A stretch of 64,000 bases of DNA, taken from the NCBI GenBank assembly GCA_019347575.1, contig JAHWKY010000011.1:1-64000 (forward strand). The letters run 5' to 3'. The notes under the pieces were generated by a model. That model had not been told where the DNA came from. It worked only from the letters and a program-made list of their open reading frames with translations, and ran no database searches. Both the position numbers and the translations under genes were made by a program. Each line of letters starts with the position of its first letter. The stretch's first letter is position 1. This DNA comes from Actinomycetota bacterium. Its GTDB lineage: Bacteria; Actinomycetota; Nitriliruptoria; Nitriliruptorales; Nitriliruptoraceae. Positions 46,518-55,365 of the stretch are shown piece by piece.

Positions 46518-46570
46518 GACGGGGCCCGGGCACGCAGCCCTCCACGTGCCGACCAGTAGCCTGCTGGGTG

Positions 46571-48019
46571 ATGTCCTCGTCCGAGCCCCACGGTGGGCTG
46601 ACCCCCGACCAGGCCGCTCAGCTCGGGCGGCTCGTCGACGTCTTCCCCGAGGCCCGTGAGCTCGGTGAGCTGTTCGCCGCGGCGGGGCAGGAGCTGTACC
46701 TGGTCGGCGGGACCGTGCGGGACACGCTCCTGCGGCGGGGGGTCGATCGGCTCGACCTCGATCTCGCGACCTCGGCCACGCCCGAGATCAGCGAGAAGCT
46801 GATGTCCTCGTGGGCCGACAACGTGTGGCTCACCGGTGCCCGCTTCGGCACCGTGTCCGCGCGGAAGGGTGGCCGGCAGATCGAGGTCACCACCTACCGG
46901 TCCGACGACTACGAGCCGGGTTCGCGTCACCCCGAGGTCACCTTCGGCGACACGATCGACGGCGACCTGCACCGCCGTGACTTCACCATCAACGCGATGG
47001 CGGTGAAGGTCCCCGACTTCCTCTTCGTCGATCTGTTCGGCGGTATCAGGGACCTCAACAGCGGCGTGCTGCGCACCCCCACCGATCCCGAGGTGTCGTT
47101 CTCCGACGACCCGCTGCGCATGGTGCGGCTCGCACGGTTCGTCTCGGTCCTCGATGCGCGCCCCGACCCCGCGACGGAGGCGGCGGCTGCACGGATGGCG
47201 GAGGCGATCACAACCATCAGCACCGAGCGGGTTCGCGACGAGCTCGACAAGCTGCTGCTGGGCGCCGAACCCGGACGCGGTCTCGACGTCCTCGTACGCA
47301 CCGGGCTCGCGACGCACGTGCTGCCCGAGCTCGACCACCTCCGGGCGTGTCGGGACCCGCTGCACCGCCACAAGGACGTCTACGCGCACACGCTCGCGGT
47401 CGTGGATAACGCACGCGACCTCGAGCCGGACGAGCCCGACCTGTGGCTGCGGCTCGCGGCACTGCTGCACGACATCGGCAAGCCGAAGACCCGCCGCATC
47501 CACGGCGACGGGACGGTGACGTTCCACCACCACGAGCTGGTCGGGGCGCGCATGACCCGCACCCGGCTGCGCGAGCTGCGCTACGACAACGCCACCGTCG
47601 ATGCGGTCACGTCGCTGGTCGAGATGCACCTTCGCTTCCACACCTACTACCTCGGATGGACCGACAGTGCCGTCCGCCGCTACGTCCGCGACGCGGGCCC
47701 GCTGCTGAAGCGGCTCAACCTGCTCACCCGCGCCGACGTCACCACCCGCAACGAGCGTAAGGCCGACCGCATCCAGCGACGCATCGACGAACTCGAGGAA
47801 CGCATCGTCGAGCTGACCGAGCAGGAGGAGCTCGACCGGCTCCGCCCCGCCCTCGACGGCAACCAGATCATGGACCACCTGGGCATCGAACCGGGACCGC
47901 TCGTCGGTGAGGCGTGGAACCACCTGTTGGAGCTACGGATCGAGAACGGTCCGATGACCGAGGACGAGGCCCGAGCCGAACTCGATCGATGGTGGGCCGA
48001 GCGCCAGCAGGATGACTGA
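46571..48019 (+). CDS. pcnA: CCA tRNA nucleotidyltransferase
   Basis: 482 residues from ATG 46571 (GTG 46568 also possible). Class II nucleotidyltransferase head LVGGTVRDTLLRRGVDRLDLDLAT with the D-x-D metal pair, RRDFTINAMAV, SDDPLRMVRLARF, then an HD domain with DVYAHTLAVVDNA and LAALLHDIGKPKTRR. Adds or repairs the 3' CCA end of tRNAs; the tRNA-Ile in this window lacks an encoded CCA. Position beside the Nudix/DUF6049 block agrees with mycobacteria. Confidence 0.93.
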   Translation: MSSSEPHGGLTPDQAAQLGRLVDVFPEARELGELFAAAGQELYLVGGTVRDTLLRRGVDRLDLDLATSATPEISEKLMSSWADNVWLTGARFGTVSARKGGRQIEVTTYRSDDYEPGSRHPEVTFGDTIDGDLHRRDFTINAMAVKVPDFLFVDLFGGIRDLNSGVLRTPTDPEVSFSDDPLRMVRLARFVSVLDARPDPATEAAAARMAEAITTISTERVRDELDKLLLGAEPGRGLDVLVRTGLATHVLPELDHLRACRDPLHRHKDVYAHTLAVVDNARDLEPDEPDLWLRLAALLHDIGKPKTRRIHGDGTVTFHHHELVGARMTRTRLRELRYDNATVDAVTSLVEMHLRFHTYYLGWTDSAVRRYVRDAGPLLKRLNLLTRADVTTRNERKADRIQRRIDELEERIVELTEQEELDRLRPALDGNQIMDHLGIEPGPLVGEAWNHLLELRIENGPMTEDEARAELDRWWAERQQDD

Positions 48020-48785
48020 GCTCCCTCCGAGTTGGCGCGACGAAGCGGACCGAGCCACGACCGCACCGTCGCCTCCGGGCCCGGACGAACCCTCGCCCTA
48101 CGTCCCGATCGGCGAGTTCCAGGCGGGCAGCTACCAGCGCAACGCCTTCGCCCAGGGCACCGCGGAGGAGGCCGAGGCGCTGGTCGATGTGCTCGGGCTC
48201 GCCGCCGGCGCGGTCGTCCTCGACGTCGGCTGCGCCGACGGCCGCCACCTCCGCCACCTCGCCGCCCACGGTGTGCGCGGCATCGGGGTGGACGTGGTCC
48301 ATGCCACCCTCGCGGCGGCGCCCCGCCAGGCCGGTGTCACCTACGTCACGGCGGATGCCCGGCGTCTACCCGTGCGCCCTGGGAGCGCAGATGCGGTGCT
48401 GTGCCTGTGCCAGGGTGGGCTCGGGGTGTCGCCGGCCACGGACGCGCGGGTCCTGGCGTCACTCGCGTCGGCGGTCCGTCCCGGCGGTCTCCTCGCCGTC
48501 ACGCTCTTCCACGCGCTCGCCGCCGCGCGCAGCCTCGTCCCCGGCGACGCCTTCGATCCCGTCCACCTCGTGCACCACCACGTCGCCGAGGTCACGGGAC
48601 GGGACCGGGAGGTCGCACGCCTCCCGCTGTGGACCTCCACCTACACCGTGCCGATGGCCGTGACGGCCGTGACCGCCGCGGGGTTGTCGGTGCGGGAGGT
48701 GCGCGGCGTGCAACCGGGGCGCTACCGCGGGAGCGGGGTCGGGCTCGACGACCCCGAACTGCTGATCGTCGGCGAGCGCCTCTGA
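48012..48785 (+). CDS. Class I SAM-dependent methyltransferase
   Basis: 257 residues from ATG 48012, overlapping pcnA by eight bases. Motif I VVLDVGCADGRHLRHLAAHG, motif II GIGVDVV, and ADAVLCLCQGGLG / VRPGGLLAVTLFHA as motifs III-IV; the C-terminal half binds an unknown substrate. Methyltransferase_11-type. Target unknown; coupling with pcnA hints at tRNA or nucleotide metabolism but is not proof. Confidence 0.8.
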   Translation: MTELPPSWRDEADRATTAPSPPGPDEPSPYVPIGEFQAGSYQRNAFAQGTAEEAEALVDVLGLAAGAVVLDVGCADGRHLRHLAAHGVRGIGVDVVHATLAAAPRQAGVTYVTADARRLPVRPGSADAVLCLCQGGLGVSPATDARVLASLASAVRPGGLLAVTLFHALAAARSLVPGDAFDPVHLVHHHVAEVTGRDREVARLPLWTSTYTVPMAVTAVTAAGLSVREVRGVQPGRYRGSGVGLDDPELLIVGERL

Positions 48786-48936
48786 CCCGGGCGGGTGACC
48801 GGGGAACCGCTGCACCGCTCGGGTTCGCGCGGTGAGCGCACGCCAGCGGACGAGCGCTCCGTCACGGTTCAGGCTTGCATGCGCCTGGCCGATAACCACC
48901 CACGGGGGATCGACCAGTGCCGCGCAGGAGGTCACG

Positions 48937-51810
48937 GTGGCCGAGGTCGCCACAGCACCGACCGCTACCGAGCGGCCACGCGCGGCCAAGGGGCTCAGCC
49001 CCATGGCCGCAGTCGCCCGTGCCGTCTTAGTGCTCGGGGCGCTGGGGGTGCTCGGCGCGTGGACGGTGTTGGACTTCCCCGACGATCCTCGCTGGGCCGC
49101 CTTCGGCGTGCTGACCGGGGCCGCGGTCGTGCTGAGCTACCTGCAGGAGCGCCGTCAGCTCATGCCGATGTCGGTGTCGATGGTGGTGGTCGGCGCCACG
49201 ACGCTCGTGCTGTCTCCACCGCTGGCACTGTGGTGCGCCTTCACGCTCGGGGTGTTCCGGGCGCTTCGCGGCGAGCGCACCTCGAGGCTGGTGGTGACGT
49301 CCTCATCGCTGGTGTTGACCAACGCACTGGCGGCGTGGGTGCGGCTGCTGGCGGACGAGCACCTCGGTGACCAGCCAGTCGTCTCGAGCGCCGACGGCGC
49401 CATCGGGATGCGTACCGCGCTCGCCGTCGCGCTCGCGCTCGCTCTTGGTTGGCAGCTCTCCCGCTGGATCGGCGCGTGGATCGACCAGCGTTCGATGAGT
49501 GCGACGTGGCGCCTCCACGCGCACAAGCGCTGGCTGCGCGACATGACGTTCGCGGCGACCGCCATCGTGCTGGCCATCGCCTGGGTGCTCTATCCACCAA
49601 GCATCCTGCTCGTGCTCGTCCCGCTCCTCGTCGCACTCCAGCAGGGCGCCACCGACGTGTTCACCGACGAGGTCAGCAGCGTCGACGAGCTCACCGCCCT
49701 GGCCAGCTCGGGGATGCTGCGCGTGGCGTTGGCCGAGGAGCTCGCCCGCAGCGAGCGGTTCGACCGTGAGGTGTCGGTCATCGTCGTGGACGTCGACGAG
49801 ATGAGCGAGCTCAACCTTCAGTACGGGCACACCATCGGCGACGACGTCGTCCGAGGAGTCGCGGACCGCATCCGATCGGTGGCGCGTGACTACGACGTCG
49901 TCGCCCGCATCGGGGGCGACTCGTTCGCGCTGCTACTGCCCGAGACCGCCGAGGACGGGGCCCGTATCGCCGCCGAGCGGTTGTCGGAGGCCATGCGGTC
50001 CGGCCCGATCCGGGTCGATGGCGGGGCGACCTCGGTCCCGGTCTCGGTGTCGATCGGGGTGGCGACCTTCCCCGGCGACGCCGACCAGCGCGAGACCCTG
50101 CTCACCGAGGCCGAGCTCGCTGCCGCTTTCGCGCGCCTCGAGGGCGGTGACCGCATCGCCGCGGCGTCCAAGCTCCCCGAGGGGTTCCACCGCGCCGCCT
50201 CGGCCCCCGGTCGGGCGAGCGACGCCGTCCTGGCCCGGTTCGCGGGTACCGACGCGATGAGCGGCGACGGCGGTCCGTTCACTCCGTCCGACGATCCCCT
50301 GACGACCTCGTCCATCGACAGCGAACGCCTCGTGCGCGCCTCCAGCGAGCCGCTCGGTGGCGCCAAGCCACGGACCGACCGGCTCCTGCTCGCAGCGGCG
50401 ATCGTCGCGGCCGCCGTCAGCATCGTCGCGATCACGAACGAGCCCGGCATCGCGGACGTCGGCCGGTTCGCGCTGTTCGCGGGCATCGCCGTTGCTGCGG
50501 AGTGGTTCGCGGAGTCGATCTACGGTCGCGCGAACGCCTCGTGGTCGGCCGTGCCGCTCATCGGCCTCGCCGTGACCCCGGCGCTGCCCGCCGCCGTCGT
50601 GCTCGCGGCGGTCATCGCCGGCATCGGCGGCGGGGTGATCCGTGGTGTGCGGGCCCGGCAGGCGCTGTTCAACACGGCGGTGCTGGTCCTGTCGACGCTC
50701 GCAGCGAGCGTGGTCGCGAAGCCGCTCACGTCCGGCGTGCTGTCGGCGGAGGTCGAACTGTTCGCGGCGGGTGCAGTCGCGGGTGTCGCGTTCTTCGTGA
50801 TCGACACCTGGCTGGTGGCGACCGCCGTCGCGCTGTCGAGCGGCGCGCCCGTGTTCGAGATCTGGCGCGAGGACCTCGCGTGGCTGCTGCCTCACCAGGT
50901 CGGCATGGGTCTGCTCGCGGGGGTCATGGCGTTCGCTCACGACCGCATCGGCATCCTCGGGACCCTCGTGCTCGTCATCCCGGCGCTGGGCCTGCACTTC
51001 GCGCAGCGACAGTTCGTGTCCCGGACCCGCGACCACGTCGTCCGTCTGCGCAACCTCAACGACGACCTCCAGCACGCCAACACCCGTGTCGTCCGCGTCA
51101 ACGAGCGCCTCACCGACGCGCTCGAGCAGGTGAACCAGGGCTACCTCGTCACCGTGGAGTCCCTCGCGCTCGCCGTCGATGCCAAGGACAGCTACACCGG
51201 CAGCCACATCGACCGCGTCGAGGCGTTCGGGTCACGGCTACTCGAGGTGCTCGACCCCGAGCTGCGCGACGACGAGGCGATGCTGTGGGGCTTCCGACTG
51301 CACGACGTCGGCAAGATCGGCGTCCCCGACTCGGTGCTGCTCAAACCCGGCCCGCTCGACGAGGAGGAGTGGGAGCTGATGCGGCGCCACCCCGACATCG
51401 GGGCGCAGATCGTGTCCGAGGCTCCGTTCCTCCAGGGCGCCCGCGACATCATCCTGCACCACCACGAGCGCTGGGACGGCCGCGGCTACCCCCACGGGCT
51501 GCGTGAGATGAACATCCCGTTCGGGGCGCGGCTGTTCTCGCTCATCGACGCCTTCGACGCCATGACGTCCGACCGCCCCTACCGCAAGGCGATGGCGATC
51601 GACGAGGCCCTCCACGAGCTGATGCGCCACGCCGGCACGCAGTTCGACCCCGAGATGATCGAGGCGTTCCTGCAGATCGACCCGAACGAGTTCGGCGAGA
51701 TCCGTGCGCGGGTGGACGCGCGCCGAGACGCGCGTCAGGGCCGCTCCGGTGGTCGGCTCATCCCCATCGCCGAGGGCTACGAACCCTCCCGCCTCGCCGC
51801 CCACGGCTGA
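48937..51810 (+). CDS. Membrane GGDEF/HD-GYP protein with two membrane modules
   Basis: 957 residues. GTG 48937 is chosen for AGGAGG five bases upstream, although the frame is open from 48832. Order: membrane block 1 (about 25-220), degenerate GGDEF domain (VIVVDVDEMSELN, RIGGDSFALLLPE near 325: GGDSF instead of GGDEF), linker, membrane block 2 (about 480-680), coiled coil, HD-GYP phosphodiesterase (DSYTGSHIDRVEAFG, HDVGKIGVPDSVLLKPGPL near 788, HHHERWDGRGYPHGL). The GGDEF part is probably inactive or only binds GTP; the HD-GYP has all metal and GYP residues. Predicted c-di-GMP hydrolysis tuned by two membrane sensors. Confidence 0.85.
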   Translation: MAEVATAPTATERPRAAKGLSPMAAVARAVLVLGALGVLGAWTVLDFPDDPRWAAFGVLTGAAVVLSYLQERRQLMPMSVSMVVVGATTLVLSPPLALWCAFTLGVFRALRGERTSRLVVTSSSLVLTNALAAWVRLLADEHLGDQPVVSSADGAIGMRTALAVALALALGWQLSRWIGAWIDQRSMSATWRLHAHKRWLRDMTFAATAIVLAIAWVLYPPSILLVLVPLLVALQQGATDVFTDEVSSVDELTALASSGMLRVALAEELARSERFDREVSVIVVDVDEMSELNLQYGHTIGDDVVRGVADRIRSVARDYDVVARIGGDSFALLLPETAEDGARIAAERLSEAMRSGPIRVDGGATSVPVSVSIGVATFPGDADQRETLLTEAELAAAFARLEGGDRIAAASKLPEGFHRAASAPGRASDAVLARFAGTDAMSGDGGPFTPSDDPLTTSSIDSERLVRASSEPLGGAKPRTDRLLLAAAIVAAAVSIVAITNEPGIADVGRFALFAGIAVAAEWFAESIYGRANASWSAVPLIGLAVTPALPAAVVLAAVIAGIGGGVIRGVRARQALFNTAVLVLSTLAASVVAKPLTSGVLSAEVELFAAGAVAGVAFFVIDTWLVATAVALSSGAPVFEIWREDLAWLLPHQVGMGLLAGVMAFAHDRIGILGTLVLVIPALGLHFAQRQFVSRTRDHVVRLRNLNDDLQHANTRVVRVNERLTDALEQVNQGYLVTVESLALAVDAKDSYTGSHIDRVEAFGSRLLEVLDPELRDDEAMLWGFRLHDVGKIGVPDSVLLKPGPLDEEEWELMRRHPDIGAQIVSEAPFLQGARDIILHHHERWDGRGYPHGLREMNIPFGARLFSLIDAFDAMTSDRPYRKAMAIDEALHELMRHAGTQFDPEMIEAFLQIDPNEFGEIRARVDARRDARQGRSGGRLIPIAEGYEPSRLAAHG

Positions 51811-52165
51811 TCGGCCAGCGGAACAGGACGATCGCCTCGACGTGCTCGAGCGGGACCGGCCCGAACGTGCGCGAATCGGTCGATGCTAGGGGGTTGTCGC
51901 CCCGCACCTCCACCCCCGCAGCGGTTACCTCCACGACGCGCTTGACGGCGGTCCGCGACGTCTCGCGCGGGTCGCGGACGACGACGAGCTGGCCGACCCG
52001 CAGACGCCGGGCGGGGCAGGTGACGACCAGATCGCCGGGGCGCAGCGTGGGGAGCATCGAGGTGCCTTCGATCCGGCGCGTCGCCCGGTTGAGCACCAGC
52101 GCCGCGCCCCACAGCAGCGCGACGGCCGCGGCGACCTGTCCGAACGTGGGTCGGCGTACCTGCAA
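51758..52165 (-). CDS. sodX: S26 signal peptidase-like nickel-SOD maturation protease
   Basis: 135 residues from TTG 52165 (GAGG seven bases upstream). One N-terminal helix (VAAAVALLWGAALVL), Ser36 in IEGTSMLPTLRPGD, Lys75 in SRTAVKRVVEV, then GDNPLASTDSRTFGPVP. This is the short S26 family that removes the propeptide of nickel superoxide dismutase. Divergent from sodN over 61 bases. The 3' end overlaps the tail of the HD-GYP gene by 53 bases. Confidence 0.88.
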   Translation of the reverse strand: MQVRRPTFGQVAAAVALLWGAALVLNRATRRIEGTSMLPTLRPGDLVVTCPARRLRVGQLVVVRDPRETSRTAVKRVVEVTAAGVEVRGDNPLASTDSRTFGPVPLEHVEAIVLFRWPISRGRRGGRVRSPRRWG

Positions 52166-52226
52166 CGGTCTGCCTCGACGTGACTAGGCTCGGGGCGGAC
52201 TCCCACACCGGCAAGGAGCCTCGCCC

Positions 52227-52652
52227 ATGCGTTCCGCGTCCCTCTTCGACGCAGTCAACCCGTTCCGCCGCCTCCGTACCGTCTCCGCTCACTGCGACCT
52301 CATGTGCGGCGTGTACAACCCCGCCCAGGCCCGCATCGAGGCCGAGTCGGTCAAGGCCATCGCCGAGAAGTACCAGGACTCCGACGACGAGGTCTTCCGC
52401 CAGCGCTGCGTGATCATCAAGGAGAAGCGCGCCGAGCTGGTCAAGCACCACCTGTGGGTGCTCTGGACCGACTACTTCAAGCCCGACCACGTCGAGGATC
52501 ACCCCAACCTGCACGACCTGTTCTGGCGTGCCACCAAGAAGGCCGGCGACGCCAAGAAGTCGATGGACCCCGCGGTGGGTCAGGAGCTGCTCGACCTCAT
52601 CGACGAGATCGACGACATCTTCTGGCAGACCAAGGGCGGCAAGCCGTCGTAG
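52227..52652 (+). CDS. sodN: Nickel superoxide dismutase
   Basis: 141 residues from ATG 52227. Propeptide of 21 residues, then the mature nickel hook starting at His22: HCDLMCGVYNPAQARIEAESV, with the two Cys ligands; the usual HCDLPCG has Met in place of Pro here. The rest forms the four-helix subunit (FRQRCVIIKEKRAELVKHHLWVLWTDYFKP). Dismutates superoxide as a hexamer after cleavage by the divergently encoded SodX. Terminator hairpin follows. Confidence 0.93.
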   Translation: MRSASLFDAVNPFRRLRTVSAHCDLMCGVYNPAQARIEAESVKAIAEKYQDSDDEVFRQRCVIIKEKRAELVKHHLWVLWTDYFKPDHVEDHPNLHDLFWRATKKAGDAKKSMDPAVGQELLDLIDEIDDIFWQTKGGKPS

Positions 52653-52668
52653 GAGCCGTCCCGACCAT

Positions 52669-52687
52669 GAAGGCGCGAAGCGCCTTC
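52669..52687. terminator. Hairpin terminator between sodN and the MFS gene
   Basis: GAAGGCGC and GCGCCTTC around GAA, 16 bases after the sodN stop and before the convergent stop at 52702; a short C-rich run follows. Works for both directions in principle. Confidence 0.55.
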
Positions 52688-52701
52688 CCCCAGAAACCAC
52701 G

Positions 52702-54054
52702 CTACGCACTCTCGGCGCCGGTGACGGCCTCGAACTCGTCCCAGGTTTCGACGTCTACGGGTGGGGGCATCTTGGCGAGCCAGGTGCGCGTGACGACGGC
52801 GGCGATGATGGCGACCAGGCCGACGGCGACGAGCACCGGTTCGGCGCGCTCGGCCTCGGTGAGTGTCAGCGCCCCGACCAGCGCCCCGCCGAGGAAGCCA
52901 GCGTTGTAGAGCACGTCGTACGCCGCGAAGACCCTCCCACGGAAGCGGTCTGGCAGGGCTCCCTGCACGAGCGTGTCCGTGGCGATCTTCGCGAACGCGA
53001 ACGCTGCCCCCAGGATCAGATTGACTGCCAGGAGGCGCGGCTTGCTGAGCCCCGGCGCGAACACGACGCTGGCGATGCCGCTGACCAGCAGCGCCAGTCG
53101 CAGCGCCGACTCGGGGCGCAGATCGAAGCGGCGCTCGGCGGCTGGCAGCAACAGCGCCCCAACCCCCGCTCCGGCCCCGAACAGCCCCAGCACCAGGCCG
53201 ACGTCGCCGGGCCCGCCTCCGTAGAGGTTGCGGAACACCAACAGCGCCGAGATCGACGCGAGGCCACCCAGCCCGCGCAGCAGGCTCATCACCGCGATCG
53301 GTGCCCAGGCGCGGCGCGTCCGAACGACCATCCGCACCCCGTCGGCGAACTCCGTTGCCGCTCGCCCGAGGCTGTGACGCAGCGGCGGCGGTGGCTCGGT
53401 GAGCTCGGGTCCGAGGGTGCGGACCGACATCCGGGTCGCGGCCAGCGCGCTCAGGGCGTACAGCCCCATCGCGGCCACGACCGCGAGCTCGGGCCCGCCG
53501 CCTTCCTCGCCCACCAGCTCAGCCACGATCGAGCCGAGCACGGCGCCCACGAGCGTGGACAGAGATCCGCCGATGCCGGCGATGGCGTTGGCGGGGACGA
53601 GCTCCTGTCCTGGAACGACTCGTGGCAGCACCGCCCCGAGCGTCGCCAGCAGGAAGCGGTTGACCGACAGGGCGACGAGCACGGCGGCGAGGAACAGCGG
53701 CTGGCCGATGCTCTCGATGGTGACGACCGGGAGCGCGAGCGCGACGACGAGCACGCGCACGACGTTGGTCCAGACGAGGATGCGCTGGCGCCGCCACCGG
53801 TCGATCACGACGCCGGCGAACGGGCCGACGAGCGTGAACGGAAGGGTCGTCACGGCGATGATCCCCGCGACCTCGGAGGCACTGGTGGCCTTATCAGGCG
53901 ACAGGGTGAACAGCAGCAGGGTCGCGGCGCCGAGCTGGAACATCCCGTCGCCGGCCTGGCTGCTGTACCGCACCGCCAGCAGTCGCCGGAACCCGCCCAG
54001 GCCCACCAGCCGACGCAGGTGGTGGGCTCTCAGATCCTGGGTGTCGGCGGTCAC
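52702..54054 (-). CDS. Major facilitator superfamily transporter
   Basis: 450 residues from GTG 54054. About 10-12 helices: GVVIDRWRRQRILVWTNVVRVLVV has the MFS loop 2-3 motif (G-x-x-x-D-R-x-x-R), and the second half repeats it as GALPDRFRGRVFAAYDVLYN. Similar to the DHA/enterobactin-exporter-like branch (MFS_3) common in actinobacteria. Substrate unknown; possibly drug or small metabolite efflux. Convergent with sodN. Confidence 0.8.
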   Translation of the reverse strand: MTADTQDLRAHHLRRLVGLGGFRRLLAVRYSSQAGDGMFQLGAATLLLFTLSPDKATSASEVAGIIAVTTLPFTLVGPFAGVVIDRWRRQRILVWTNVVRVLVVALALPVVTIESIGQPLFLAAVLVALSVNRFLLATLGAVLPRVVPGQELVPANAIAGIGGSLSTLVGAVLGSIVAELVGEEGGGPELAVVAAMGLYALSALAATRMSVRTLGPELTEPPPPLRHSLGRAATEFADGVRMVVRTRRAWAPIAVMSLLRGLGGLASISALLVFRNLYGGGPGDVGLVLGLFGAGAGVGALLLPAAERRFDLRPESALRLALLVSGIASVVFAPGLSKPRLLAVNLILGAAFAFAKIATDTLVQGALPDRFRGRVFAAYDVLYNAGFLGGALVGALTLTEAERAEPVLVAVGLVAIIAAVVTRTWLAKMPPPVDVETWDEFEAVTGAESA

Positions 54055-54208
54055 GCGCGCAGCGTAGGTGGGGCGTCGCGACGACCACCGAGCACGAACC
54101 CGGTGGTCTTGTCAAGTGCCGTCCTCGCAGCCACGCTCCGTCGCCCCGACCGGACCCGTACCCTGCTGCCCAGCCCGTCCAGAGGGGGCGGCCGACCACG
54201 GAGGGCCC

Positions 54209-54580
54209 GTGCGTCGCGGAAGGATCGACTACCGGATGGCGCGTCGCGCGCTGCTGCGCGACGTCGTGACCGGGCTGCGTTCGAGGGTCGACGTCTGCGA
54301 CGCGCATCCCGACCTGATGCGTGCGGGGCGCTCCATCGGGATCACCGGCTCCGGGGACTGCCCCATCTGTGACGACGGTGAGCTTCGCCAGGTCACTTAC
54401 GGGTTCTTCGGCAAGGGCCAGACCCGACGCAGCGGCCGCGCGATCCCGCGTGACTCGATCGCCAACCTCGCGAAGCGCTACGGCGAACTCGGCGTGTACA
54501 TCGTCGAGGTCTGCCCGGACTGCGGCTGGCACCACCTCCTCGAGAGCTACTGGGTCGCTCCCAAGCAACAGGCCAGCTGA
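54209..54580 (+). CDS. DUF5318 family protein
   Basis: 123 residues from GTG 54209 (GGAGG upstream). IDYRMARRALLRDVVTGLRSRVDVCDAHPDLMRAGRSIG, then a zinc ribbon CPICDDGELRQVTYGFFG ... VEVCPDCGWHHLLESYW. This is the standard length and pattern of DUF5318, an actinobacterial protein often near a penicillin-binding protein gene; none is in view here. Function unknown. Confidence 0.85.
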   Translation: MRRGRIDYRMARRALLRDVVTGLRSRVDVCDAHPDLMRAGRSIGITGSGDCPICDDGELRQVTYGFFGKGQTRRSGRAIPRDSIANLAKRYGELGVYIVEVCPDCGWHHLLESYWVAPKQQAS

Positions 54581-54680
54581 GTCCGGGTCGACGGCGCGGC
54601 CCGTCGAGGGCGGTTGCCCGCGGGGTCGCGCCGTCGTAGCGGCCGGAGCGCGGGCCCCGGCCGTTCGATCCGGGGTGGGG

Positions 54681-55130
54681 TCAGCCGACCTCGCCGCGCC
54701 AGGCGCCGGTCTCGGTGCCGCGCGACTCGATGAACTCCTTGAACCGCTTGAGGTCGCCCTCGACGCGCCGGTCGACGATGTTCATGGCGTCCCCGGCCTT
54801 CTCGACCCAATCGGTCGGCTCGAGCTCCATCTGGAGCATGATGCGGCTGCGGTTGTCGTCCAGACGGTGGACCGTGACGACCCCGGATTGCTGCGTGTCG
54901 CCGTGGGCCTGCCAGGCGATGCGCTGGTCCGGTGTCTGTTCGGTGATGTCCGCCCGGAACGACCGCTCGGACGACCCGATCTTCACCGTCCACTCGAGCG
55001 TCGTGTCGTCGAGCTGCTTCACCCGTTCGACACCTTCCATGAACTCGGGGAAGGTCTCGAACTGCGTCCACTGGTTGTACGCCGTGCGGACGGGGACTTC
55101 GACCTCGATGCTCTTCTCGATGAGGCTCAC
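54681..55130 (-). CDS. SRPBCC-family (polyketide cyclase/START-like) protein
   Basis: 149 residues from GTG 55130 with GAGGAG five bases before. MSLIEKSIEVEVPVRTAYNQWTQFETFPEFMEGVERV is the typical SRPBCC start, followed by a DITEQTPDQRIAWQAHG strand pair and C-terminal helix EGDLKRFKEFIESRG. It binds a hydrophobic ligand in a helix-grip fold. Stand-alone actinobacterial members often respond to stress; ligand unknown. Confidence 0.85.
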   Translation of the reverse strand: MSLIEKSIEVEVPVRTAYNQWTQFETFPEFMEGVERVKQLDDTTLEWTVKIGSSERSFRADITEQTPDQRIAWQAHGDTQQSGVVTVHRLDDNRSRIMLQMELEPTDWVEKAGDAMNIVDRRVEGDLKRFKEFIESRGTETGAWRGEVG

Positions 55131-55238
55131 GTGTTCTCCTCGGGGCGTGGGGTCGGTCGTCTGTCACGTTCCAGGGTGCAGCCGCGGTGGCTGCGCCCGA
55201 GGCGCTGACCCCCCACGGCTGACCGGTGGACCTGTGCG

Positions 55239-55260
55239 GCGACGGACGGAAGTCCGTCGC
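55239..55260. terminator. Perfect hairpin near the SRPBCC gene
   Basis: Arms GCGACGGAC and GTCCGTCGC around GGAA, between the SRPBCC start and the double-hairpin element. Terminator of the 55366 gene is possible. Confidence 0.45.
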
Positions 55261-55294
55261 GGAGTAAGTCCGGGTGGGGCGCTTGCCGAGGGGT

Positions 55295-55358
55295 CGAGAC
55301 CGCGCTCTCGGTGGCGGGTCCCGTGCGCCCCTCGGATCGATGGCGCGGATGCGCCGTC
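55295..55358. repeat. Double-hairpin repeat element behind the glycosyltransferase gene
   Basis: Hairpin 2 CGAGA / TCTCG around CCGCGC (55295-55310) and hairpin 1 GATGGCGC / GCGCCGTC around GGAT (55339-55358), eight bases from the stop at 55366. Compared with 38441-38460 one pair has changed C-G to T-G, still pairing as RNA. Confidence 0.65.
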
Positions 55359-55365
55359 GCGAGTA

